Position numbers and translations under genes: made by a program. Shown here one piece after another: positions 7,419 through 15,226 of a DNA stretch of 64,000 nt. The notes under the pieces are model-generated. The model was not told the DNA's origin. It worked only from the letters and a program-made list of their open reading frames with translations, and did no database searches. Position 1 is the first letter of the stretch, and the number at the start of each line of letters is the position of its first letter. This DNA is from Bradyrhizobium semiaridum (GTDB lineage Bacteria; Pseudomonadota; Alphaproteobacteria; Rhizobiales; Xanthobacteraceae), in the NCBI RefSeq assembly GCF_020329505.1, contig NZ_JAGKJJ010000007.1:1-64000 (forward strand). The letters run 5' to 3'.

Positions 7419-8405
7419 GTGCGCAGCATTATCCGGATCGTCTTGATGCTCCTTGTGATCGTGCTGCTTGTGGTGGCCGGGCTGGCCCTGGCAACCCAAG
7501 CCGGCGTGGCGCTCATCGAACGCGCCTATCCGCCGCGGGGCCGCATGGTCGATGTTGCGGGCGCGAGGCTGCACGTCGTCGAACTCGGCCCGCGCGATGC
7601 GACCGGTCCGCCGGTGGTGCTGCTGCATGGTGCAAGCTCCAACGTGTGCCTGATGCAGCGCCCGCTCGGCGAGCGGATCGCGGCGAACCGGCGCGTGATC
7701 CTGATCGACCGTCCCGGCCATGGCTGGAGCACGCGCGAGCGCGTGGGGGATTCGACCGCCGCGGCGCAAAGCCGGATGATCGTGGAGGCGTTGACGGCGC
7801 TCGGCGTCGACCGGGCGATCGTGGTGGCGCATTCCTGGGCCGGTTCCCTCGGCCTGCGGATGGCGCTGGATGAGCCCGATCGTATCGTGGGTCTCGTGCT
7901 GCTTGCCCCTGTCGCCTATCCGTGGCGCGGCGGTGCCGGACGTTACAACAGGCTGGTATCGACGCCGCTGATCGGGCCGCTGCTCGCCCACACCATCACG
8001 CTGCCGCTCGGCTGGCTGGTTGCCGCGTCGGGCGCGCGCGGCGTGTTCGCGCCGCAGCCGATGCCGGAAGATTTCGTTGCGGACAGCCAGACGCCGCTGT
8101 TGCTACGGCCGCGCGAGTTCATCGCCAATGCGCGCGATCTCGTGACGTTGAAGCAAGCGGTGAGCGCGCAGGCGCCGCGCTACGCCGAGATCAAGCTACC
8201 GATCTCGATCATCTCGGGCGATGTCGATAAGACGGTGTCGACGGCCATCCACTCGCGCCCGCTCGCCGCCACCGCCCCGAATGCAAAGCTGACCGTGCTG
8301 CCCGGCGTCGGCCACATGGTGCAATACGCCGCGCCCGATCTCGTGCTGTCCGAGATCGAGACGATGGCGGACTGGATGGTGCGAAAGACAGCGACCGCGG
8401 AATAG
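7419..8405 (+). CDS. Membrane-anchored alpha/beta hydrolase
   Basis: 328 residues from a GTG start (an ATG 9 codons later at 7446 is also possible; neither has a strong ribosome site). Residues 5-27 are one transmembrane helix, so the hydrolase domain is anchored and probably periplasmic. The fold signatures are VVLLHGASSN (oxyanion), VVAHSWAGS with Ser nucleophile, SGDVDKTVS with the acid and LPGVGHMVQ with the His. Substrate unknown; relatives are annotated as esterases or as haloalkane- and epoxide-hydrolase-like enzymes, but the Ser nucleophile excludes a dehalogenase. Confidence 0.85.
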   Translation: MRSIIRIVLMLLVIVLLVVAGLALATQAGVALIERAYPPRGRMVDVAGARLHVVELGPRDATGPPVVLLHGASSNVCLMQRPLGERIAANRRVILIDRPGHGWSTRERVGDSTAAAQSRMIVEALTALGVDRAIVVAHSWAGSLGLRMALDEPDRIVGLVLLAPVAYPWRGGAGRYNRLVSTPLIGPLLAHTITLPLGWLVAASGARGVFAPQPMPEDFVADSQTPLLLRPREFIANARDLVTLKQAVSAQAPRYAEIKLPISIISGDVDKTVSTAIHSRPLAATAPNAKLTVLPGVGHMVQYAAPDLVLSEIETMADWMVRKTATAE

Positions 8406-8508
8406 GCCGCCCCCGCGAATCTGTGATCCGGTGAGCCTTGCGCGGTTGCACTGCGGCGAACATCATGCCCTCCGCGTGGTTCCCGATTGAATCGAAAGGA
8501 CAAGCCCC

Positions 8509-10245
8509 ATGCGGATCGACAACATTGCCGACCTGATCGCCGAAACACTGGCGCAGGCCGGCGTGAAGCGCGTCTACGGCATCGTCGGCGACAGCCTCAA
8601 CGGTCTGACCGAGGCGCTGCGCAGCCGCGGGACCATCGAATGGCTGCACGTGCGGCATGAGGAGGTCGCGGCCTTCGCCGCCGCCGCCGAATCCCAGCTC
8701 ACCGGCGAGCTTGCGGTTTGCGCGGGCTCGTGCGGCCCCGGCAACTTGCATCTCATCAACGGCCTGTTCGATGCGCACCGCAGCCGCACCCCGGTGCTGG
8801 CGATCGCGGCGCAGATACCGTCCGCGGAGATCGGTGGCGGCTACTTCCAGGAGACTCATCCGCAGGACCTGTTCCGTGAATGCAGCCATTATTGCGAACT
8901 GGTGTCCGATCCGGCGCAGTTGCCCTACATGCTGGAAAACGCCATCCGCGCCGCGGTCGGCAAGCGCGGCGTTGCCGTGCTGGTGCTTCCGGGCGATGTC
9001 GCAATGCGGCCGGCACCAAAGCGCAACATCGCGCCGAATGCCGGCCTCTTGCCGCCGGCGCCGATCGTTCGTCCGGCTGACGCCCAATTGAACGCGCTGG
9101 CCGACCTGCTCAACGGCGCGCGCCGGGTGACGTTGTTTTGCGGCCGCGGCTGCGCCGGTGCGCATGACAACCTATTGAAGCTCGCCGAGACCCTCAAGAG
9201 CCCGATCGTGCATGCGCTCGGCGGCAAGGAATATGTCGAATACGACAATCCTTACGACGTCGGCATGACCGGCTTCATCGGATTCTCTTCCGGCTATGCC
9301 GCGATGCATGGCTGCGACGTGCTGCTGATGCTGGGCACTGACTTCCCCTACAAGCAGTTCTTCCCGACCGGCATCAGCATCGCACAGGTCGATATCCGGC
9401 CCGAGAATCTCGGCCGCCGCTGCAAGCTCGATCTCGGCATCGTCGGCGATGTCGGCGAGACCATCGCGGCGCTGCTGCCGAAGCTGACGGCCAAGCCCGA
9501 GCGCAAGCATCTCGACGCCTGCCTCGCACACTACAAGGGCGCGCGCGCCGGGCTCGACGATCTCGCCCGCGGCAAGCCGGGTCAGAAGCCAATCCATCCG
9601 CAATATCTCGCGCGCCTGCTCAGCGAACAGGCCAGCGAGGATGCGGTGTTTACCGCCGATGTCGGCACGCCGACGATCTGGGCCGCGCGCTATCTGAAGA
9701 TGAACGGGCGCCGCCGCCTGATCGGCTCGTGGGTGCACGGCTCGATGGCCAATGCGATGGCGCATGCGATCGGCGCGCAGGCGGCGCAGCGCGGCCGACA
9801 GGTGGTGTCGATGTCCGGCGACGGCGGCTTTGCGATGCTGATGGGCGACCTGATCACGCTGACGCAGTCGAAGCTGCCGGTGAAGGTCGTGATCTTCAAC
9901 AACAGCGTGCTCGGCTTCGTCGCGCTGGAGATGAAGGCGGCCGGCTTCATCGAAACCGGGGTCGACCTGAAGAATCCCGATTTCGCGGCGATGGCCCGCG
10001 CCATGGGCATTCACGGCATCAGGGTGGAGGATCCCGGCGAGCTCGAGGGCGCGATCCGCGACGTCTTCGCGCACAACGGTCCGGCGGTGCTCGACGTCGT
10101 CACCGCGACGCAGGAATTGTCGATGCCGCCGACCATTACGCTGGAGCAGGTCAAGGGGTTCAGCCTGTGGGTGCTGCGCGCCGTGATGAGCGGCCGCGGC
10201 GACGAGGTGATCGATCTGGCCAAGACCAACCTGCTGCCGCGCTGA
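8509..10245 (+). CDS. poxB: Pyruvate:quinone oxidoreductase (pyruvate oxidase)
   Basis: 578 residues, colinear with E. coli PoxB. The TPP-activating Glu lies in [31 protein letters not shown] and GYFQETHPQ follow, and the FAD domain has CGRGCAGAH and [11 protein letters not shown]. The TPP/Mg motif starts [11 protein letters not shown] and ends [10 protein letters not shown]. The C-terminal [19 protein letters not shown] corresponds to the E. coli lipid-binding peptide. The enzyme decarboxylates pyruvate to acetate and CO2 and passes electrons to membrane ubiquinone. A GAAAGGAC ribosome site precedes the ATG. It converges on a cytochrome c gene across a shared terminator. Confidence 0.95.
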   Translation: MRIDNIADLIAETLAQAGVKRVYGIVGDSLNGLTEALRSRGTIEWLHVRHEEVAAFAAAAESQLTGELAVCAGSCGPGNLHLINGLFDAHRSRTPVLAIAAQIPSAEIGGGYFQETHPQDLFRECSHYCELVSDPAQLPYMLENAIRAAVGKRGVAVLVLPGDVAMRPAPKRNIAPNAGLLPPAPIVRPADAQLNALADLLNGARRVTLFCGRGCAGAHDNLLKLAETLKSPIVHALGGKEYVEYDNPYDVGMTGFIGFSSGYAAMHGCDVLLMLGTDFPYKQFFPTGISIAQVDIRPENLGRRCKLDLGIVGDVGETIAALLPKLTAKPERKHLDACLAHYKGARAGLDDLARGKPGQKPIHPQYLARLLSEQASEDAVFTADVGTPTIWAARYLKMNGRRRLIGSWVHGSMANAMAHAIGAQAAQRGRQVVSMSGDGGFAMLMGDLITLTQSKLPVKVVIFNNSVLGFVALEMKAAGFIETGVDLKNPDFAAMARAMGIHGIRVEDPGELEGAIRDVFAHNGPAVLDVVTATQELSMPPTITLEQVKGFSLWVLRAVMSGRGDEVIDLAKTNLLPR

Positions 10246-10257
10246 GCGCACAGCAAA

Positions 10258-10287
10258 ATCCGCCCTGACATTCTTGCCAGGGCGGAT
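10258..10287. terminator. Bidirectional terminator between poxB and the cytochrome c gene
   Basis: A perfect 10-base-pair stem pairs ATCCGCCCTG (10258-10267) with CAGGGCGGAT (10278-10287) around a 10-base loop. It lies between convergent genes. A short A-run precedes it on the plus strand, which gives a U-tract for leftward transcripts. Confidence 0.75.
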
Positions 10288-10298
10288 CTCGGGTCACG

Positions 10299-10694
10299 CT
10301 ACTGCTTCTGCTTGCCGTCCTTGTCGAACGAAGAGATGTAGGTCCAGAGGTTGTTGGCCTCGGTCTCGTTCTTGATGCCGGCGAATGCCATCTTGGTGCC
10401 GGGGATCTTGGCCTTCGGGTCCTTGATGTATTCGAGGAAGGTTGCCTTGTTCCAGGTGATGCCGGAGTTCTTGTTGGCGTCCGAGTAATTGTAGTCCGGC
10501 GCAGTGCCGGAATGGCGGCCGTCGAGGCCGTTGAGCTCGGGGCCGACCTTGTTCTTGGCGCCTTCGCCGATCGCATGGCAGGCGAGGCACTTGTTGAACG
10601 AGGTCTTGCCGGCGGCCGCATCCTGGGCCAGCGCGGAGGATGCGAAAGCCAGCGATGTGACGACCGCCAGCGCGCTCAAGGTCATTAGATTCAT
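10299..10694 (-). CDS. Soluble periplasmic c-type cytochrome (c2/c550 class)
   Basis: 131 residues from the ATG at 10694. A Sec signal (1-23, cleavage SSALAQD) exports it. The haem motif is CLACH in NKCLACHAIGEG, and the distal Met ligand lies in GTKMAFAGI. PELNGLDGR and YSDANKNSGITWN are class I cytochrome c landmarks. It carries electrons in the periplasm, for example from bc1 to an oxidase. Its placement beside poxB and glcDEF is suggestive, but direct coupling is not shown. It is close to the CycA type, though I do not assign the symbol. Confidence 0.9.
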   Translation of the reverse strand: MNLMTLSALAVVTSLAFASSALAQDAAAGKTSFNKCLACHAIGEGAKNKVGPELNGLDGRHSGTAPDYNYSDANKNSGITWNKATFLEYIKDPKAKIPGTKMAFAGIKNETEANNLWTYISSFDKDGKQKQ

Positions 10695-10965
10695 GGGGTG
10701 CTCTTCGTTTCGTCCCGGGAGGTAAGTGATCGTTTGTGGCATGTCCGGCTTGGGCAGGACAAGCCACGAAACTTTGACAGCTTTCATGACGGCCTGCTTG
10801 TCTCAGAGCGAACTCGCCCTTCCGGGCGCGGGCAAGACCGACCTTCGGCCGATCCGTCGAAACAGGGTGCGGACGTGGTTGAATTGTCGTAACAAATCGG
10901 CAGGCAGGACGAGGCGCGCAAAGCAAGTCTCGGGCAGGCCCGAGAAGGTCCCGAAGGAACAAGCG

Positions 10966-12459
10966 ATGTCCATCATGATGCCGGCGGCCGACCAGGCCGT
11001 CCTCGATCGCCGCGGCGAAATCGTGGCAGCCTTGCGCGCCATCGTCCCTGGCGAGGGCGTGATCGACAGCGCCGCCGAAATGCTGGCCTATGAATCCGAC
11101 GGGCTGACCGCGTACCGGCAGCCGCCGATGGTCGTGGTGCTGCCCGATACCACCGAGCAGGTGGCAAAGGTCCTGAAATACTGCCAGGCGCAGGGCATCA
11201 AGGTGGTGCCGCGCGGCTCCGGCACCTCGCTGTCGGGCGGCGCGCTGCCGCTCGTCGACGGCGTGCTGCTTGGCCTCGGCAAGTTCAAGCGGATTCGCGA
11301 GATCGACTTCGAGAACCGCGTTGTCGTCACCGAGCCCGGCGTCACCAACCTCGCCATCAGCCAGGCGGTCGCCCATGCCGGCTTTTATTACGCGCCCGAT
11401 CCGTCGTCGCAGATCGCCTGCTCGATTGGCGGCAACGTCGCGGAGAATTCCGGCGGTGTGCACTGCCTGAAATACGGCATGACCACCAACAACGTGCTCG
11501 GCTGCGAGATCGTGCTGATGAACGGCGAAATCCTGCGCATCGGCGGCAAGGCGGCGGAGAATGCCGGCTACGACCTGATGGGGATCATCACCGGCTCGGA
11601 GGGCCTGCTCGGCGTCATCACCGAGATCACGGTGCGCATCCTGCAGAAGCCGGAGACGGCGCGGGCGCTGATGGTCGGCTTCGCCGAGGTCGAGGCGGCC
11701 GGCGAATGCGTGGCGCAGATCATCGGCGCCGGCATCATCCCGGGCGGCATGGAGATGATGGACAAGCCCGCGATCCATGCCGCGGAAGCCTTCGTCCATG
11801 CCGGCTATCCGCTCGACGTCGAGGCGCTCTTGATCATCGAGCTCGACGGCCCGTCGATCGAGGTCGACGAATTGATCACAAGGGTGGAGGACATCGCCAA
11901 GGGTTGCGGCTCGGTGACGCTGCAGATCTCGACCTCGGAGGCCGAGCGCAATCTGTTCTGGGCCGGCCGCAAGGCGGCGTTCCCGGCGGTCGGCCGCATC
12001 TCGCCGGACTACCTCTGCATGGACGGCACCATCCCGCGCGGCGCGCTGCCGAAGGCGCTGGCGCGAATCCGCGAGCTGTCGGAGAAATACGGCCTCGGCG
12101 TCGCCAACGTGTTCCACGCCGGCGACGGCAATCTGCACCCGCTGATCCTCTATGACGCCAACAAGCCTGGCGAGATCGAGAAGGCGGAGGCGTTCGGCGC
12201 CGACATATTGCGCTGCTGCGTCGAGCTCGGCGGCGTGCTGACCGGCGAGCATGGCGTCGGCATCGAGAAGCGCGACCTGATGCCGGAGATGTTTTCCGAG
12301 ATCGATCTCAATCAGCAGCAGCGGCTGAAATGCGCCTTCGACGCCCAGGGCTTGCTCAACCCCGGAAAAGTGTTTCCGACCTTGCACCGCTGCGCCGAGC
12401 TTGGCCGGGTGCATGTACATGCGGGCAAGCTGGCGTTCCCGGATATTCCGCGGTTCTAG
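10966..12459 (+). CDS. glcD: Glycolate/D-lactate oxidase FAD subunit
   Basis: 497 residues from the ATG at 10966 (ribosome site GAAGGAAC). The PCMH-type FAD domain shows VVPRGSGTSLSGGALP, DPSSQIACSIGGNVAENSGG and LMGIITGSEGLLGVITEI. The C-terminal FAD-oxidase domain has NVFHAGDGNLHPLI and LTGEHGVGIEKR. It oxidises glycolate to glyoxylate, or D-lactate to pyruvate, with GlcE and GlcF passing electrons to quinone. Unusually, glcE and glcF start 1.5 kb downstream, separated by an opposite-strand ABM gene and an ArsR gene. It is divergent from cytochrome c. Confidence 0.95.
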   Translation: MSIMMPAADQAVLDRRGEIVAALRAIVPGEGVIDSAAEMLAYESDGLTAYRQPPMVVVLPDTTEQVAKVLKYCQAQGIKVVPRGSGTSLSGGALPLVDGVLLGLGKFKRIREIDFENRVVVTEPGVTNLAISQAVAHAGFYYAPDPSSQIACSIGGNVAENSGGVHCLKYGMTTNNVLGCEIVLMNGEILRIGGKAAENAGYDLMGIITGSEGLLGVITEITVRILQKPETARALMVGFAEVEAAGECVAQIIGAGIIPGGMEMMDKPAIHAAEAFVHAGYPLDVEALLIIELDGPSIEVDELITRVEDIAKGCGSVTLQISTSEAERNLFWAGRKAAFPAVGRISPDYLCMDGTIPRGALPKALARIRELSEKYGLGVANVFHAGDGNLHPLILYDANKPGEIEKAEAFGADILRCCVELGGVLTGEHGVGIEKRDLMPEMFSEIDLNQQQRLKCAFDAQGLLNPGKVFPTLHRCAELGRVHVHAGKLAFPDIPRF

Positions 12460-12460
12460 A

Positions 12461-12559
12461 GCATGATCCCGGAAAAGTGTGAAGCGGTTTTCCGAAAAGA
12501 TCATGCTCAAACAAGCAGCTAAGGCGCGATCACGATCAGCCTAACCAATCGCGCCTTAG
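12461..12559 (+). repeat. Two-hairpin dispersed repeat, copy C
   Basis: It begins 2 bases after the glcD stop. Hairpin 1 pairs GCATGATC (12461) with GATCATGC, with GGAAAA/TTTTCC inside. Hairpin 2 pairs CTAAGGCGCGAT with ATCGCGCCTTAG, where two positions change together relative to copy B (compensatory A/T to G/C), evidence that pairing is maintained. It sits between convergent genes, as a terminator would. Confidence 0.85.
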
Positions 12560-12607
12560 CCGAGCTGCGGCAGGGAGGGCCGCGGTGCAGACCCTCCCTC
12601 GTGAAGC

Positions 12608-12946
12608 CTACAGCAGCGCGTATTGCGCGCGCTCGCGCTTGGCGAGCAGCGGCAGCGCCTGCTCCGCGATGTAGGTCTTGAAGTACGCACTGTCCTGATG
12701 CGCCTTGAATGCGGCCTCGTCCTGGAACAGCTCGTAGAACAGGAACTGCGCCGGGTTGTCCTTGCCGCGGCCGATCAGGAACAGCTTGGTGCCGGGATCC
12801 TTCTGCGCCTCGGGCAGGAAGCGGTCGAGGATTTCCGCGATCCTGTCGGCCTGTCCTTCCTTCGCCTCCCATTGCGCCACCACCAGCAGGCCGCCGGTGT
12901 TGATCGCATCGCTGATGGTTCTCGTGCTCATCGCATAGTGCTTCAT
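12608..12946 (-). CDS. Antibiotic-biosynthesis-monooxygenase (ABM/YgiN-like) domain protein
   Basis: 112 residues from the ATG at 12946, which has an excellent GGAGGAAG site. The ABM ferredoxin-like fold is seen in LLVVAQWEAKEGQADRIAEI, DPGTKLFLIGRG, FLFYELFQDEAAFKAHQDS and AYFKTYI. A second start at 13090 also has a site (GGAGA) and would add 48 residues resembling a signal peptide (GRFAAILAIASVSPWAVS), which would export the protein. Such proteins act as small cofactor-free mono-oxygenases or quinol modifiers. It is divergent from an ArsR regulator that probably controls it. Confidence 0.85.
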   Translation of the reverse strand: MKHYAMSTRTISDAINTGGLLVVAQWEAKEGQADRIAEILDRFLPEAQKDPGTKLFLIGRGKDNPAQFLFYELFQDEAAFKAHQDSAYFKTYIAEQALPLLAKRERAQYALL

Positions 12947-13170
12947 CGGTCTTCCTCCGTCGCTTGACTCTGATCGGGATTGGGACACGGCCCAAGGTGA
13001 GACGCTGGCGATCGCCAAGATCGCTGCGAATCTGCCGATGGCCGATCGCCGGTTGGACGTCGTGGCGATTTCGACTTGCGAACGCTGCATGATCGTCTCC
13101 GATTGTGTCGCGGTGCCGAACCGCAATGCAGGACATAGGTGATCGGTCCGCGTGCCGGGTTCGTTGGTGA

Positions 13171-13211
13171 TCGAAGTGTCGATGTCGTGAACACTTCGAC
13201 TGCAATCGAAG
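13171..13211. promoter_or_regulatory. Candidate ArsR operator: overlapping inverted repeats
   Basis: Between the divergent ABM and ArsR genes, TCGAAGTGT (13171-13179) is mirrored by ACACTTCGA (13191-13199), a perfect 9-base inverted repeat with an 11-base spacer. CTTCGA (13194-13199) is mirrored again by TCGAAG (13206-13211). Three TCGAAG half-sites in one promoter region suit a dimeric winged-helix repressor. The rest of the 319-base gap (12947-13265) carries only the alternative ABM leader. Confidence 0.55.
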
Positions 13212-13265
13212 CGTTGCAGATGAAGATCGTGCGACAGGTTCGTGTTCCGAACCGCCGGAGCAGCC

Positions 13266-13955
13266 ATGCAGATCATCGCCCCCGAGCTTGCCGACCTTGC
13301 CGCCTTGATTGCCGATCCCGGCCGCGCCGGCATTCTGACGCGGCTGATGGACGGCCGTCCGCAGGCCGCGAGCGAACTGGCGCGCATCGCCGGCGTCACG
13401 CCGCAGACGGCGAGCTGGCATCTGGCGCGGCTGGTCGAGCGCGCGCTGCTCAAGGTCGAGCGGCGCGGTCCGCGCCGGCTCTACCGGCTGGCCACCCCGC
13501 TGGTGGCGCAGATGCTCGAAGGCATGATGACGGTCGCCGCGATCGATCCTCAGCCGCTTCGGCCGGCGCCGCGGATCGACGCAGAGATGCGCAGGGCCCG
13601 GACCTGCTACGACCACCTGGCCGGCGAGCTCGGCGTTGCCGTCGCCGAGGCGATGCGCGAGCGCGGCCAGCTCCATCTGGATCGTGAGGCCGGCGAACTG
13701 ACCGCCGCCGGTATGGCGTTCCTCGGTGATCTTGGCATCGACCTGCGTTCGCCGGCGCGCAGCCGCCGGCTGTTGTGTCGATCCTGTCTCGACTGGAGCG
13801 AGCGGCGGCCGCATCTCGCCGGGCGGGCAGGGGCTGCGATCGCCGACCTCGCGTTCCAGCGTGACTGGATCCGCCGCCACCCGCAGGGCCGTTCCGTCGA
13901 GATCACCGCGGCGGGGCTCGCCGCGTTCAGGACAATTTTCGGCGCGCGCATTTGA
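13266..13955 (+). CDS. ArsR-family winged-helix transcriptional regulator
   Basis: 229 residues from the ATG at 13266 (GGAG 5 bases upstream; a GTG at 13242 is less likely). The N-terminal 75 residues are the HTH: LADPGRAGILTRLM-type opening, ASELARIAGVTPQTASWHLARLV, then the wing RRGPRRLYRLA. The long C-terminal part has LCRSCLDWSERRPHLAGRAGAA, a segment typical of the larger ArsR proteins with a C-terminal effector region. No clear metal-binding ELCVCDL motif is present, so the signal is not obviously a metal. glcE starts 32 bases downstream, so glcEF may be co-transcribed with it. Confidence 0.88.
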   Translation: MQIIAPELADLAALIADPGRAGILTRLMDGRPQAASELARIAGVTPQTASWHLARLVERALLKVERRGPRRLYRLATPLVAQMLEGMMTVAAIDPQPLRPAPRIDAEMRRARTCYDHLAGELGVAVAEAMRERGQLHLDREAGELTAAGMAFLGDLGIDLRSPARSRRLLCRSCLDWSERRPHLAGRAGAAIADLAFQRDWIRRHPQGRSVEITAAGLAAFRTIFGARI

Positions 13956-13987
13956 TTTCGGAGCCGAATTTCGATACCCGCTAGCGC

Positions 13988-15226
13988 GTGGATACGCTCA
14001 AGGTCAGAGACGCCAAGGATGTCGAGGAGGTGGTGCGCGCGGCTGTCGCCGGCGAGCAGCCGCTCGAAATCATCGGCCACGGTTCGAAACGCGCCATCGG
14101 CCACCCGATGGTGACCAATGCGGTGCTCGATGTCTCGGCGCTGAACGCCGTCGCGTCCTATGAGCCGAGCGAGCTGATCATCACGGTTCAGGCCGGGGCG
14201 CCGCTCGCCGACGTGCAGTCGCTGATCGACGCCAAGAACCAGCAATTCGCCTTCGAGCCGGTCGACACCTCGGTGCTGCTGGGCACCGCGGCGTGCGGTA
14301 CCATCGGCGGCATGATCGGCGCAGGCCTCGCGGGTCCGCGCCGCATCAAGGCCGGCGGCGCCCGCGATCACCTGCTCGGGGCGCATGCGGTGTCCGGGTT
14401 CGGCGACAGTTTCAAGACCGGCGGGCGGGTGGTGAAGAACGTCACCGGTTACGACCTCTGCAAGCTGCTCACGGGCTCCTGGGGCACGCTCGCGGTCATG
14501 ACCGAGGTGACGATCAAGGTGATGCCGAAGCCGGAAAGCGAGCGGACACTGCTGCTGCGTTCCCTCGACGACGTCACCGCCAACAAGGCGATGACGGCGG
14601 CGCTCGGCTCGCCCTACGACGTCTCGGGCGCGGCGCATCTGCCGGGCTCCGCGTTGCGGTTCGGGGCGGAGCCGTTCGCCTCGCTCGCCGACGCCGGGCA
14701 GTCGGTCACGCTGGTGCGGCTCGAGGGCATCGCGGCCTCGGTGGCGCACCGGGCCGGCTCGTTGAGCCAGGCGCTGTCCTCATATGGGACGGTCGAGAGC
14801 CTCGCCGACGGCGCCTCGGCGGCGGCCTGGAGCGCGTTGCGCGACGTCAAGCCCTTCGCCGCGAACGGCGCGCTCGGAGCGTCGCCGGTATGGCGCATCG
14901 TCTGCCCCCCGGCCGTGGGCGGCGCGCTCGGCCAGGCGCTGGCGCGCGAGAGCGGTGGCGAGGTGATCTACGACTGGGGCGGCGGGCTGATCTGGGCCGC
15001 GGTGCCGCCGAGTGCCGACGCGGCGGCCGTGCTGGTCCGCAGGCAGGTCGAGGCGATCGGCGGCCACGCCAACCTGATCCGCGCCACCGAGGAGGTGCGC
15101 CGCAATGTCGACGTGTTCCAGCCGCAGCCGGCCGGGCTGGCCGCGCTCGGCGAGCGCGTGCGGGCGAGCTTCGACCCGAAGTCGATCCTCAACCGCGGTC
15201 GGATGAAGCGAGGCGGAGCCGCATGA
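13988..15226 (+). CDS. glcE: Glycolate oxidase subunit GlcE (FAD-binding)
   Basis: 412 residues from a GTG start. The FAD-binding PCMH half-domain is visible: EIIGHGSKRAIGHP, then TVQAGAPLADVQSLIDAKNQ, FEPVDTSVLLG, GTIGGMIGAGLAGPRRIK and GGRVVKNVTGYDLCKLLTGSWGTL. GlcE is the second flavin-binding subunit of membrane-associated glycolate oxidase. The stop overlaps the glcF start by 4 bases (ATGA), showing translational coupling. It follows the ArsR gene by 32 bases rather than glcD. Confidence 0.93.
   Translation: MDTLKVRDAKDVEEVVRAAVAGEQPLEIIGHGSKRAIGHPMVTNAVLDVSALNAVASYEPSELIITVQAGAPLADVQSLIDAKNQQFAFEPVDTSVLLGTAACGTIGGMIGAGLAGPRRIKAGGARDHLLGAHAVSGFGDSFKTGGRVVKNVTGYDLCKLLTGSWGTLAVMTEVTIKVMPKPESERTLLLRSLDDVTANKAMTAALGSPYDVSGAAHLPGSALRFGAEPFASLADAGQSVTLVRLEGIAASVAHRAGSLSQALSSYGTVESLADGASAAAWSALRDVKPFAANGALGASPVWRIVCPPAVGGALGQALARESGGEVIYDWGGGLIWAAVPPSADAAAVLVRRQVEAIGGHANLIRATEEVRRNVDVFQPQPAGLAALGERVRASFDPKSILNRGRMKRGGAA

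Noticed and set aside
10294..12510. A 738-residue minus-strand gene opposite glcD
   Set aside because: It is a GC-rich shadow frame with His/Arg/Asp-biased composition; glcD on the plus strand is unmistakable.
12961..13260. Continuation of the ABM frame to a 281-residue protein starting at 13453
   Set aside because: It would run through the operator region and into the ArsR gene on the other strand; no start there has homology.
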